From positions 1-64,000 of the forward strand of contig JBCCGK010000063.1 in the NCBI GenBank assembly GCA_039029315.1: DNA of 64,000 bases, given 5' to 3'. Below the pieces are notes generated by a model. The model was given only the letters and a program-made list of their open reading frames with translations, did not search any database and was not told the DNA's origin. Shown one piece after another: positions 32,842 to 40,871 of the stretch (its first letter is position 1; the number at the start of each line of letters is the position of its first letter). The translations under genes and the position numbers were made by a program. The DNA comes from JBCCCJ01 sp039029315. Its GTDB lineage: Bacteria; Bacteroidota; Bacteroidia; J057.

Positions 32842-35139
32842 ATGAACGCCATCACATATATCACCCTTATTTTTCTTTTGTTAACAAGTTCTCTTTATGG
32901 ACAATCAGGAGTTATTTCTGGCAAAATTCTCTCCCATGATCAGCCTGTACCCTATGCCAATGTTGTACTCAAAGAGATCAAAAAGGGAGGGAATACTGAC
33001 GAAAACGGACAGTTTCAACTACGTGAAATCCCATTAGGGGAGTATGAGCTAACGATTTCTTCGATCGGCTACCTGGAACATACTCAGCGAATATTAATAA
33101 CTAACAGTCAACCAATTAACCTGGGGTCAATCGCACTTCGCGAAGATGTATTCGGCTTGGAAGATGTTGTCATAACAGGTACAATGCGGGAAACATCAGT
33201 CTCCCAATCCCCCATTAAGGTCAATGTGATCTCCAATCGATTCCTTCAACAAAACACCTCCCCCATCAATCTCGTAGAAGGCATCAGTCTGATCAATGGC
33301 ATAGAAGAAGTGGTCGAATGTGGCGTATGTGGGACCAATAGCCTTAGAATCAATGGGCTGGAAGGACCATATACAGCGGTCTTGATAGATGGCACCCCCA
33401 TGTTCGGGAATTTGGCTTCTGTCTACGGATTGAATGGAATTCCAACATCTATGATTGATCGGATTGAAGTCATCAAGGGGCCCAATTCTACGCTATATGG
33501 TTCCGAAGCGGTGGCTGGCGTGATCAACATCATAACACAGAGTCCTGAACATCAGCCCATCGTCTCCATGGACATCAAAGGCAGCAGTCTGGGAGAGATG
33601 TATGGCAATATCGGTTTTGCACCACAAATCGGTCAATGGAATGGATTCATTGGCGTGGACGGCGGCAGAGCAAATAGATTCATCGACGAGATTGAGGATG
33701 GTTTTGGAGACTTGGTGAACCTGGATCGTCTGTCAGTATTCACAAAATGGTCCAAAAAACGCCCCCATGGCAAGCGCTCATTTATTGCGGGAAAATATTA
33801 CTATGAAGACCGAAGAAATGGCGTTGAAGAATTTTTGAAGGACCAGGCCTATCGACACCTGCGAGGAGATGATCAGATCTATGGAGAGAGCATTCATACA
33901 AGACGGGTGGAAGTGTTTGGCACACATGAATTTCAGACCCGGGAATTGCTGAAACTGGATTTTTCCTTCAGCAAACACGACCAAAACAGCTTTTATGGCT
34001 CAGACTTTTATGAGGCCCAACAACAGATTGGCTACACAAATCTGATCTGGGACAAGACAATTCAAAAGCATCAACTGATCATGGGAGGGACAATCCGATA
34101 CCAAACCTATGATGACAATACAGTTGCTACAGAAAAATACGATGGGTCCGCCATCCAAAATACCCCAAACAATCAATTTATCCCCGGCCTGTTTGTGCAG
34201 GATGAATGGCGTATAGGCCCTTCTCTTAGCTTGCTTGCCGGCTCCAGGCTGGATTATTATTCGGCGCATGGCTTAATCTATGCGCCACGGCTGAATCTCA
34301 AATACAAGCCCAGCGACTGGACCACACTACGCGCAAATCTTGGAACCGGATTCAGAGTAGTCAATTTATTCACGGAGGATCACGCCTTTGTCTCTGGCCA
34401 GCGAAACATCGAAATTTTGGAAGACCTCGCCCCAGAACGATCTTATAATGCTGCCCTTAACCTCAATCACGTATATACCCTGGGTGATGGACAAGGGATG
34501 GTCGATATTGATGCCTTCTATACCCATTTTCTCAATAAAATCATTCCTGATTATGATACCCCAGGCAAAATCATCTATGCCAATACCGATGGGCATGCCA
34601 TCAGCCGAGGAATTAGCGTAAGCATTGCACACAGTTTCTCTTTTCCGCTTAGCGTGACCCTTGGAGGAACCATTCAACGTGTTACTGAAACCGAACTTCT
34701 GGAAGATGGCCAATCCTCCACACATCCCATCCAGTTTGCCCCTGACTTCAGCAGCACTGGCACCTTGAATTATGAATGGAAAAGGGCAAAACTAAACCTT
34801 GCATGGTCATTTACCCTGACAGGCCCCATGGAGTTACCTAAGGTCTATGATTTGGATGCCACTGGACAAATGATGGATCATCCCAGGCCCACAAGATCTG
34901 AAAGCTGGATGCGTCATAATCTTCAACTTAGCAGGGATTTTTCGGATCTGGGTATTAGCCTGTATGGCGGGGTAGAAAATCTATTTGATTATCGACAACC
35001 CATCTCTCCTTTAGTAGGGATCAATGATCCGTCAGCCTCCCCTGGTTTCAGTGATTTTTTTGATACAGTCTATACTTATGCACCATTGACCGGGAGGAAT
35101 GTTTATCTCGGGGTCCAGTGGAATGTAGGAAGGAAATAG
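32842..35139 (+). CDS. TonB-dependent receptor with CGVCG plug motif
   Basis: A 765-residue outer-membrane receptor. ATG 32842 gives MNAITYITLIFLLLTSSLYG (signal peptide). Residues about 25-105 are a carboxypeptidase-like regulatory domain (ISGKILSHDQPVPYANVVLK). The plug domain contains CGVCGTNSLRINGLEGPYTA (near residue 155-175), VLIDGTPMFG and KGPNSTLYGSEAVAGVINI. The rest is the beta barrel, ending with an aromatic tail. The two close Cys in the plug are unusual. It is not preceded by a SusD partner, so a metal or cofactor substrate is more likely than a glycan (inference). Confidence 0.93.
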   Translation: MNAITYITLIFLLLTSSLYGQSGVISGKILSHDQPVPYANVVLKEIKKGGNTDENGQFQLREIPLGEYELTISSIGYLEHTQRILITNSQPINLGSIALREDVFGLEDVVITGTMRETSVSQSPIKVNVISNRFLQQNTSPINLVEGISLINGIEEVVECGVCGTNSLRINGLEGPYTAVLIDGTPMFGNLASVYGLNGIPTSMIDRIEVIKGPNSTLYGSEAVAGVINIITQSPEHQPIVSMDIKGSSLGEMYGNIGFAPQIGQWNGFIGVDGGRANRFIDEIEDGFGDLVNLDRLSVFTKWSKKRPHGKRSFIAGKYYYEDRRNGVEEFLKDQAYRHLRGDDQIYGESIHTRRVEVFGTHEFQTRELLKLDFSFSKHDQNSFYGSDFYEAQQQIGYTNLIWDKTIQKHQLIMGGTIRYQTYDDNTVATEKYDGSAIQNTPNNQFIPGLFVQDEWRIGPSLSLLAGSRLDYYSAHGLIYAPRLNLKYKPSDWTTLRANLGTGFRVVNLFTEDHAFVSGQRNIEILEDLAPERSYNAALNLNHVYTLGDGQGMVDIDAFYTHFLNKIIPDYDTPGKIIYANTDGHAISRGISVSIAHSFSFPLSVTLGGTIQRVTETELLEDGQSSTHPIQFAPDFSSTGTLNYEWKRAKLNLAWSFTLTGPMELPKVYDLDATGQMMDHPRPTRSESWMRHNLQLSRDFSDLGISLYGGVENLFDYRQPISPLVGINDPSASPGFSDFFDTVYTYAPLTGRNVYLGVQWNVGRK

Positions 35140-35166
35140 AAAAAGATAGCTGAGGTCAAAAAGAGC

Positions 35167-35214
35167 GCCACGGACATACAGCCCCTTCTGGAGGAATCTC
35201 TGTAGGTCCGTGGC
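35167..35214. terminator. Hairpin between convergent TonB receptor and BlaR1 genes
   Basis: Inverted repeat GCCACGGACATACAG (35167-35181) against CTGTAGGTCCGTGGC (35200-35214) with one mismatch and an 18-nt loop. It lies between two convergent genes, 28 bp after the receptor stop and 25 bp before the BlaR1 stop. There is no long T-run on either side, so it may be a bidirectional terminator without U-tract or a small repeat. Confidence 0.5.
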
Positions 35215-35238
35215 TGTGGCTTGATGTTTACCTTACAA

Positions 35239-37380
35239 TCAATATTCGGTTACGCGAATACGCGTTGTACCGATTCGTGTGTGGTTTTTGCCCAGCTTCA
35301 TTCCCCAGCCTGATCCAGCATCCGGAAAATACCTGTGAATCAGGTGTAGATATTTGTCGTACGCCCTCCCCGTCAGTTTGGTACCGTTGACAATGAGTTG
35401 ATCTGTTTCTAATTGGAAGTCCAGATCTTCCCCTCCTTTGTGCAGGCCATCTCGAATCAATTCTGACATCAACTCAGACTTGACTGCTTCGATGATTTTT
35501 CCGTGCGCTTTCATCCGTTCGCCATGCATATTCATCCGCTGGCCATGTACATTCATTCTGGTGCCATGCATGGCCATCCTCGCTCCATGAACTTCCATGC
35601 GCAATCCATGCATGGCCATCCGGTCCGAATGAATCGACATCCGGTAGGTATGATCCTTCTGGTTCTCTTCATAGGCATGAATGACATCTTCCAACTCATG
35701 AATGCTATCTTCCATATGATCGTGAATCTCATCTTCAGATTCATTCATCACTTCTTCTTGTTCCTGAAGCGCCTTCTCGAATGCAGAAACATGCTGGTTG
35801 AGCGTTCTGGCATATTCCATACTTTCTCCTCCATACTTTTGCTCAACTTTTCTCTTCCATCCTTCATAGAGAGCTTGGATCTGATCCTGTCGGGTTTTCC
35901 AGGCATCGTCATATACATTCTTATATTCCTCTTTCCATCTTCGGACATCCTCTTTGTACGTTTTCATAAGGCTCCGAAGAGTCTCTATATAGGCTGGATC
36001 TCGTTCCAGTTTTTCGGAGATCGTGTTCATAGACCTTGGGAACTTCGGGTAGGCAGGAAAACGGGGTCTAATCACTGGCGGGAATGATGGAAGAGGCGGA
36101 TCAATTTTTGCCTCAGCAATGGGGTTGGATGACCTCTGTCTCACAATCGCCAATCCGTTTAGTTCTTCTAAAGCTGATGGTACATCAGGCACAGCTCTTG
36201 GTTCTTCGGGGGAGATACGCCTAGGCTCCTCTGCTTCTACCGCCTCTGGAACTCCAATTTCCTCAATGAGAGGACGGGGTTCTTCCAGCGATTCTTCAAC
36301 CACAAGGGATTCTGCTTGTGGTGGAAGATCTTCTATGTCTAGAGAACCTAGATCTGCTTGAGGGATTCTGGCCCAAACGACAACTGCCAGAAACAGGAGC
36401 AAGGCCAATGCCATGCCTGCTTTGCCGGACTCTCCCCGATAAGAAGCGGGAGGATTGAGACAAATTCTTTTAATTCGATCTAATAACTGGTGTTTGTTTC
36501 CTTGTAATGCCATAGCTAAAGAATTATGTTGACGAGTTTCTTCCATACTTAACAAAGCCGTTGCATAGACTTTGGGATTGCCGCAGATAGAGACAGCCAT
36601 ATCATCACAGCAGTTTTCTCTTTCCTGCTTGATTCGTTGTGAGATCCACCAATAAACCGGATGATAGAACAGCGCAACTTCCACCAAAGAGAGCAAGAGA
36701 TTGATGAGAAAATCATATCGGCGGATATGTGCCAACTCATGGGCAAGCACTGAATCCAGCTGTTGAGGTGTCATGCCCGCCAGCGTTCCTATTGGTAACA
36801 AAATCACAGGTTTTAGGTGCCCAATGACCATAGGAACTTCAGCTCTTGCAGACTCCAACAATTGGATGGATTTGAAAATGCCCAACTTCTCAGCGATCAG
36901 TTGCACTTGATGTTGCCAATATTCAGGAACCTCCAGGACAGCCTGCCTCCGGAGTTGGTGGGTATAATACAGACTCCCTCCCCATCTGATAGAAAATAAT
37001 ATGACTCCCAAAAACCAAACACTGACCAATTCCGAGGCATAATGAGCCACAAAGGTCCGCATCGAGTCTTCAAAGCTTCTGTGAATCACCGGAAAAATCG
37101 CCCCCTCAGCTCCGTCTGAAATAGATTCCACCGTAACGAATGTGCGCGCCTCATCATAAGAAGTCCACTGAATATAGGATCCAAAGGTCACTGCCATCCA
37201 CCCCACCAATGTCAGCATGGCCAAACAAGAGAGGGTATATCGGGTATGAGAAGATTTTTTCTGAGAGAGTGCCAACCCGAGGAGCAAAGCAAGCAGGACA
37301 ATCAGCCCTTGCCACAATGAATGAAGCAACGTCCATCCTAATGCCTCAGCAAACGAGGAAAAAATAGCGGTAAAATTCAT
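35239..37380 (-). CDS. BlaR1/M56 family metallopeptidase sensor
   Basis: A 713-residue membrane protease. The N-terminal ~320 residues have four to five membrane helices (ALGWTLLHSLWQGLIVLLAL at the start) and the zinc motif H214-E-L-A-H218 (SVLAHELAHIRRYD), with the downstream metal ligands near KQERENCCDDMAV. After the last helix (LALLLFLAVVVWARI) comes a Pro/Glu-rich linker and a long charged coiled coil. Near residues 580-625 lies an unusual heptad repeat with M..HG.R units. There is no penicillin-binding sensor domain. It forms an operon with blaI, 7 bp upstream. Signal and target unknown. Confidence 0.9.
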   Translation of the reverse strand: MNFTAIFSSFAEALGWTLLHSLWQGLIVLLALLLGLALSQKKSSHTRYTLSCLAMLTLVGWMAVTFGSYIQWTSYDEARTFVTVESISDGAEGAIFPVIHRSFEDSMRTFVAHYASELVSVWFLGVILFSIRWGGSLYYTHQLRRQAVLEVPEYWQHQVQLIAEKLGIFKSIQLLESARAEVPMVIGHLKPVILLPIGTLAGMTPQQLDSVLAHELAHIRRYDFLINLLLSLVEVALFYHPVYWWISQRIKQERENCCDDMAVSICGNPKVYATALLSMEETRQHNSLAMALQGNKHQLLDRIKRICLNPPASYRGESGKAGMALALLLFLAVVVWARIPQADLGSLDIEDLPPQAESLVVEESLEEPRPLIEEIGVPEAVEAEEPRRISPEEPRAVPDVPSALEELNGLAIVRQRSSNPIAEAKIDPPLPSFPPVIRPRFPAYPKFPRSMNTISEKLERDPAYIETLRSLMKTYKEDVRRWKEEYKNVYDDAWKTRQDQIQALYEGWKRKVEQKYGGESMEYARTLNQHVSAFEKALQEQEEVMNESEDEIHDHMEDSIHELEDVIHAYEENQKDHTYRMSIHSDRMAMHGLRMEVHGARMAMHGTRMNVHGQRMNMHGERMKAHGKIIEAVKSELMSELIRDGLHKGGEDLDFQLETDQLIVNGTKLTGRAYDKYLHLIHRYFPDAGSGWGMKLGKNHTRIGTTRIRVTEY
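35503..35645 (-). repeat. Met/His heptad repeat within BlaR1 (21-bp DNA units)
   Basis: About six tandem 7-residue units of the form RMxxHGx (RMAMHGL, RMEVHGA, RMAMHGT, RMNVHGQ, RMNMHGE, RMKAHGK) lie near residues 580-625 of the BlaR1-like protein. The underlying 21-bp units keep the Met/His codons. Met and His at fixed spacing suggest metal (copper-type) binding or an amphipathic helix; this is inference. The opposite strand also stays open through the repeat, but that is a shadow. Confidence 0.8.
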
Positions 37381-37387
37381 CTGTTAA

Positions 37388-37795
37388 TTATTCTTCGTTG
37401 TGGTCTTCTTCTTCTTCCAATTCATCCAGAAAATTGCGGATCTGTTGCAATTCTTCTGTCGTAGATTCATAATTGCCCAATAGTTGCATCACAAGATTGG
37501 TAGCAGATCCCTTGAAAGTGTTTGTCACAATCTTGTTCAACTGTTCCTTCACATTTTCCTGCTCACTGATCAATGGGGCATATATGTGTCGAACTCCTTC
37601 TTCATTTCGACTGAGCAAACCTTCGGCATACATGACCTGCATAAACTTCAAGGTGGTGGTGTATTTCACCTCTTTTTCTGCGTTTTTCGCGTTCAGGACT
37701 TCATGCACCTCTCGTACAGTCGCTGGTCCCTTGTTCCACAACACCTCCAAAATGGCCATCTGTCCTTTCGTAGGCTTTTTTTTTCGTTTTGCCAT
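37388..37795 (-). CDS. BlaI/MecI/CopY family repressor
   Basis: A 135-residue winged-helix repressor. The N-terminus (KGQMAILEVLWNKGPATVREV) and the VKYTTTLKFMQVMYAEGLL block match the BlaI DNA-binding domain; the C-terminal half is the dimerisation and cleavage region (FLDELEEEEDH tail). It starts at ATG 37795 directly below three operator palindromes. BlaR1 follows 7 bp after its stop. In known systems the BlaR1 protease signal leads to BlaI cleavage; the inducer here is unknown. Confidence 0.93.
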   Translation of the reverse strand: MAKRKKKPTKGQMAILEVLWNKGPATVREVHEVLNAKNAEKEVKYTTTLKFMQVMYAEGLLSRNEEGVRHIYAPLISEQENVKEQLNKIVTNTFKGSATNLVMQLLGNYESTTEELQQIRNFLDELEEEEDHNEE

Positions 37796-37798
37796 ATA

Positions 37799-37871
37799 CT
37801 ACGATTTTTATCGTAGAAGCAAGGTATACGATTTTTTTCGTATCTCCAAAATCTATACGAAAAAAATCGTA
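37799..37871. promoter_or_regulatory. Three BlaI-type operator palindromes
   Basis: Three related inverted repeats lie upstream of blaI: CTACGAT-TTTT-ATCGTAG (37799-37816), ATACGA-N6-TCGTAT (37826-37843) and TACGA-N6-TCGTA (37856-37871). Their centres are about 27 and 29 bp apart. All share TACGA..TCGTA with A/T spacers. The first ends 4 bp from the blaI start codon. The array probably mediates autorepression and may also affect the divergent tagaturonate reductase gene. Confidence 0.8.
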
Positions 37872-37974
37872 GCGATATCGAAAAGCATTTCCCCCATCTC
37901 ATATTTGTTGATTGATTTCATTCAAGCGTAATTGATCTGTGAATGTTGAGTCTACTAACTTATTTCGTGCCTAC

Positions 37975-39417
37975 ATGAGCCTTCCTTCCCTTCGCAGATC
38001 CACCGCATCTCCCCGCCCCGTTCGGATTATTCAGTTTGGAGAGGGCAATTTCCTTCGGGCATTTGCAGACTGGATGATACAGCTAATGAATGAGCAGACC
38101 TCCTTCAATAGTGATATTGTTGTGATTCAGCCAATTCCTCAAGGCAGAATTGAAGCATTGAATGAACAAGACGGACTATATCATGTCTATCTGAGAGGCA
38201 TCAAGGATGGACAGCCGCAAGAACTGCCTTATTTGGTGGATGTCCTGCAAGCAGCCATCAACCCCTATACAGACTGTGCTCGCTATCTGAAGGAGGCGGA
38301 GAATCCTGAGTTGAGATTTGTCCTGTCCAATACGACAGAATCAGGCATTGTCTATTCTCCGGGTGAACATCTCAACGATCAACCTCAGTCAAGCTTTCCG
38401 GGCAAACTTGCAGCCTTCTTGCACCACAGGTACCAGACCTTTGCCGGAAGTGCTGAGTCTGGCCTGATCTTTCTTCCATGTGAATTGATTGATCGCAATG
38501 GAGACAAGCTCCGGGCAATTCTGTTTCAAATCGCCGAAGAATGGCAATTGGGCATTGGATTTGTTGAGTGGCTGACACGTCATTGTGTGTTTTGTAATAC
38601 ACTCGTCGATCGGATTGTTCCGGGATTTCCCCATGCAGAAATCGAGCACATTCAGGCCTCCATTGGATATCAGGATCATTCGGTTGTGGTTGGGGAGCCA
38701 TTTCATTTATGGGTCATTGAGGGACCAGAATCCGTTAGACAGGAGTTTCCCGCCCAAGAAGCTGGCTTGAATGTTATCTTCACTGCCGATCAACTGTCTC
38801 GCTACCGCACCCGCAAAGTCCGTATCCTCAATGGAGCCCATACGCTCAATGTTCCTATAGGTATTCTTTATGGCCTGGAGACGGTCAGAGAAACCATAGA
38901 AGACTCAGTAGTTGGTCCCTTTTTGCGGAAGGTTATATTTGAGGAAATTATTCCAACACTGGATTTGCCCAAGGAGGAATTGACATCTTTCGCTATGGAA
39001 GTCATTGATCGATTCCGCAATCCTTATGTCCGCCACTTGCTGGCCAGCATTGCTTTGAATTCCATTTCGAAATACAAGACCAGAGACCTCCCCAGTTTGC
39101 TACGCTATCATCAACAGACTGGAGAATTGCCAAGAAGACTGTGCCTGGGACTGTCCGCTTTGATTGTTTTTTATCGTGGAGAATTTGAAGGGAGAGAGAT
39201 GCCTATCAAGGATGCAGAATCCGTCAAAACTTTCTTTCACGCCTGCTGGAAATCTCATGAAGAAGGATTGCTCTCGCTTCGAGAGATGGTAGATCGCATC
39301 CTGGGACAACAGGGATTCTGGGATCAGGATCTCAGCAGGATTCCTGGACTTGGCAGGCGAATTGCGGATGGCATTCACGCGATTCAGGCAGGAGATCTTC
39401 AGGCGCAGCTATATTGA
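37975..39417 (+). CDS. uxaB: Tagaturonate reductase (altronate oxidoreductase)
   Basis: A 480-residue mannitol dehydrogenase-family enzyme. I choose ATG 37975 (MSLPSLRRSTAS); a GTG lies 12 codons upstream. The N-terminal NAD-binding region has RIIQFGEGNFLRAFADWM, then FVLSNTTESGI, and the C-terminal catalytic region has the RKVRILNGAHTLNVPIG block with the catalytic Lys. These are features of UxaB, which interconverts tagaturonate and altronate in galacturonate catabolism. No other uronate genes are adjacent, so the role is by family. Confidence 0.85.
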   Translation: MSLPSLRRSTASPRPVRIIQFGEGNFLRAFADWMIQLMNEQTSFNSDIVVIQPIPQGRIEALNEQDGLYHVYLRGIKDGQPQELPYLVDVLQAAINPYTDCARYLKEAENPELRFVLSNTTESGIVYSPGEHLNDQPQSSFPGKLAAFLHHRYQTFAGSAESGLIFLPCELIDRNGDKLRAILFQIAEEWQLGIGFVEWLTRHCVFCNTLVDRIVPGFPHAEIEHIQASIGYQDHSVVVGEPFHLWVIEGPESVRQEFPAQEAGLNVIFTADQLSRYRTRKVRILNGAHTLNVPIGILYGLETVRETIEDSVVGPFLRKVIFEEIIPTLDLPKEELTSFAMEVIDRFRNPYVRHLLASIALNSISKYKTRDLPSLLRYHQQTGELPRRLCLGLSALIVFYRGEFEGREMPIKDAESVKTFFHACWKSHEEGLLSLREMVDRILGQQGFWDQDLSRIPGLGRRIADGIHAIQAGDLQAQLY

Positions 39418-39582
39418 AGAGGGCCATGAAAGATTCCATATAATGGATGGAGGCGCTGCCTCTGGCGATGTTCATCAAGTCCTGTGAAAAGGCTGCCGCA
39501 GGAGAGGATTTTGGTCTAGCTCATTGGGATTCTGCCATTTACCCACTACCTTACCATCCTATACTACCAAATACTACATCCT

Positions 39583-40668
39583 ATGAAAAAAATTGCCTTT
39601 CTCCCTTTATGGGTCGGCCTGTTGTTGTTATCTAATTGGGCTTGCAAGGATACTGCGACAGCTACCTCCAAGGATCTGGATGAAAGACAGGCGCAAACCC
39701 ATCATATTCAGGTATCGGCCAATATGGTTGAGGCTGCCAATCATTTTCTGAATGCACTGAGTGAGGGGCAAAAACAAGAAGCCGTATTCGAAGCCAAGGA
39801 AGACGAGCGCTACGATTGGCATTTTGTTCCGCAGGATGATCGAAAAGGCACCTTGCTTAGAGATATGAACAGTGCCCAACGTGACAAGGTAGTCGCTTTG
39901 ATGAAAAGTGTCCTCAGTGATCAGGGATTTGAAAAAGCAGAATCGATTCGGGCATTGGAAAGCATCCTCCGTGAAGTAGAGAATCGCCCCGATGATGATT
40001 GGTATCGCAATCCTGAAAAGTATTACTTCTCGATTTTTGGAACGCCTTCTTTGACCCAGGATTGGGGCTGGAGAATGGAAGGTCACCATTTGTCATTGAA
40101 TTTTTCTGCGACCAAAGGCGAAATTGTAGCTGTTACCCCTTCATTCATGGGAACCAATCCTGCCATTGTTCGGACAGGATCGAAAACAGGAACTGAAGTA
40201 TTGAAGCAGGAACAGGAGTTGGCACGCGCATTCGTCAAAGCCATGTCTGAAGAGCAGTTTGCCAAAGCCCTCATCGATCCAACGGCACCTGAAGATATAT
40301 TTACTTTTGTTGATCGTGTGGTAAAACTGGATGAATTTATTGGTTTAGCAGCTTCAGAGATGAACGATGATCAAAAAACGGCATTGCGCCAATTGTTATC
40401 TGTCTATACGAATAATATGGATGCAGAAATTGCCGAAGATCAATGGAGTAGAATTGAAGACAAAGGATTCGACAATCTGTATTTTGCCTGGGCTGGTGGC
40501 ATAGAAGCAGGAGAAGGGCATTATTATCGAATCCATGGACCAAGCATTCTGGTAGAGTACGACAATGTTCAGAATGGGAACAATCACATTCACACTGTTT
40601 GGCGAGATCTTCAACACGATTTTGGTGGTGATCTGCTGAAAAAACACTATCAGGATCATAAGCATTGA
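39583..40668 (+). CDS. DUF3500 domain lipoprotein
   Basis: A 361-residue predicted lipoprotein (MKKIAFLPLWVGLLLLSNWAC, Cys 21). The body shows the DUF3500 pattern: DERYDWHFVPQDDRKG, then YYFSIFGTP, GWRMEGHHLSLNF and FAWAGG...EGHYYRIHGP, ending HIHTVWRDLQHDFG. The conserved His and Asp are visible, but the chemistry of the family is not established to my knowledge. Same strand as the cytochrome cluster downstream but 203 bp away. Possibly linked to it by function. Confidence 0.9.
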   Translation: MKKIAFLPLWVGLLLLSNWACKDTATATSKDLDERQAQTHHIQVSANMVEAANHFLNALSEGQKQEAVFEAKEDERYDWHFVPQDDRKGTLLRDMNSAQRDKVVALMKSVLSDQGFEKAESIRALESILREVENRPDDDWYRNPEKYYFSIFGTPSLTQDWGWRMEGHHLSLNFSATKGEIVAVTPSFMGTNPAIVRTGSKTGTEVLKQEQELARAFVKAMSEEQFAKALIDPTAPEDIFTFVDRVVKLDEFIGLAASEMNDDQKTALRQLLSVYTNNMDAEIAEDQWSRIEDKGFDNLYFAWAGGIEAGEGHYYRIHGPSILVEYDNVQNGNNHIHTVWRDLQHDFGGDLLKKHYQDHKH

Positions 40669-40871
40669 GGCGAGTCGCCTCCTGTCAGCCAAATAGAAAA
40701 GGGCTTATGGGATGCAATCGAATGAGTCAGAAAAGACATCCTGCCAATCATGTGAACCCTGTCTTCATGCGGGATACCAAATCATTCATCTGGTTGAAGG
40801 GATTCAGCAGACAGCAAGCTTGCGATTTTTGTTCAACCTTTGGAACTTAGAGACAAAAAGAGCTCCTATCT

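Noticed and set aside
35503..36087. 194-codon plus-strand ORF, His/Pro-rich
   Set aside because: It is the antisense reading of the Met/His repeat and coiled coil of the BlaR1-like gene; the repeat keeps both strands open.
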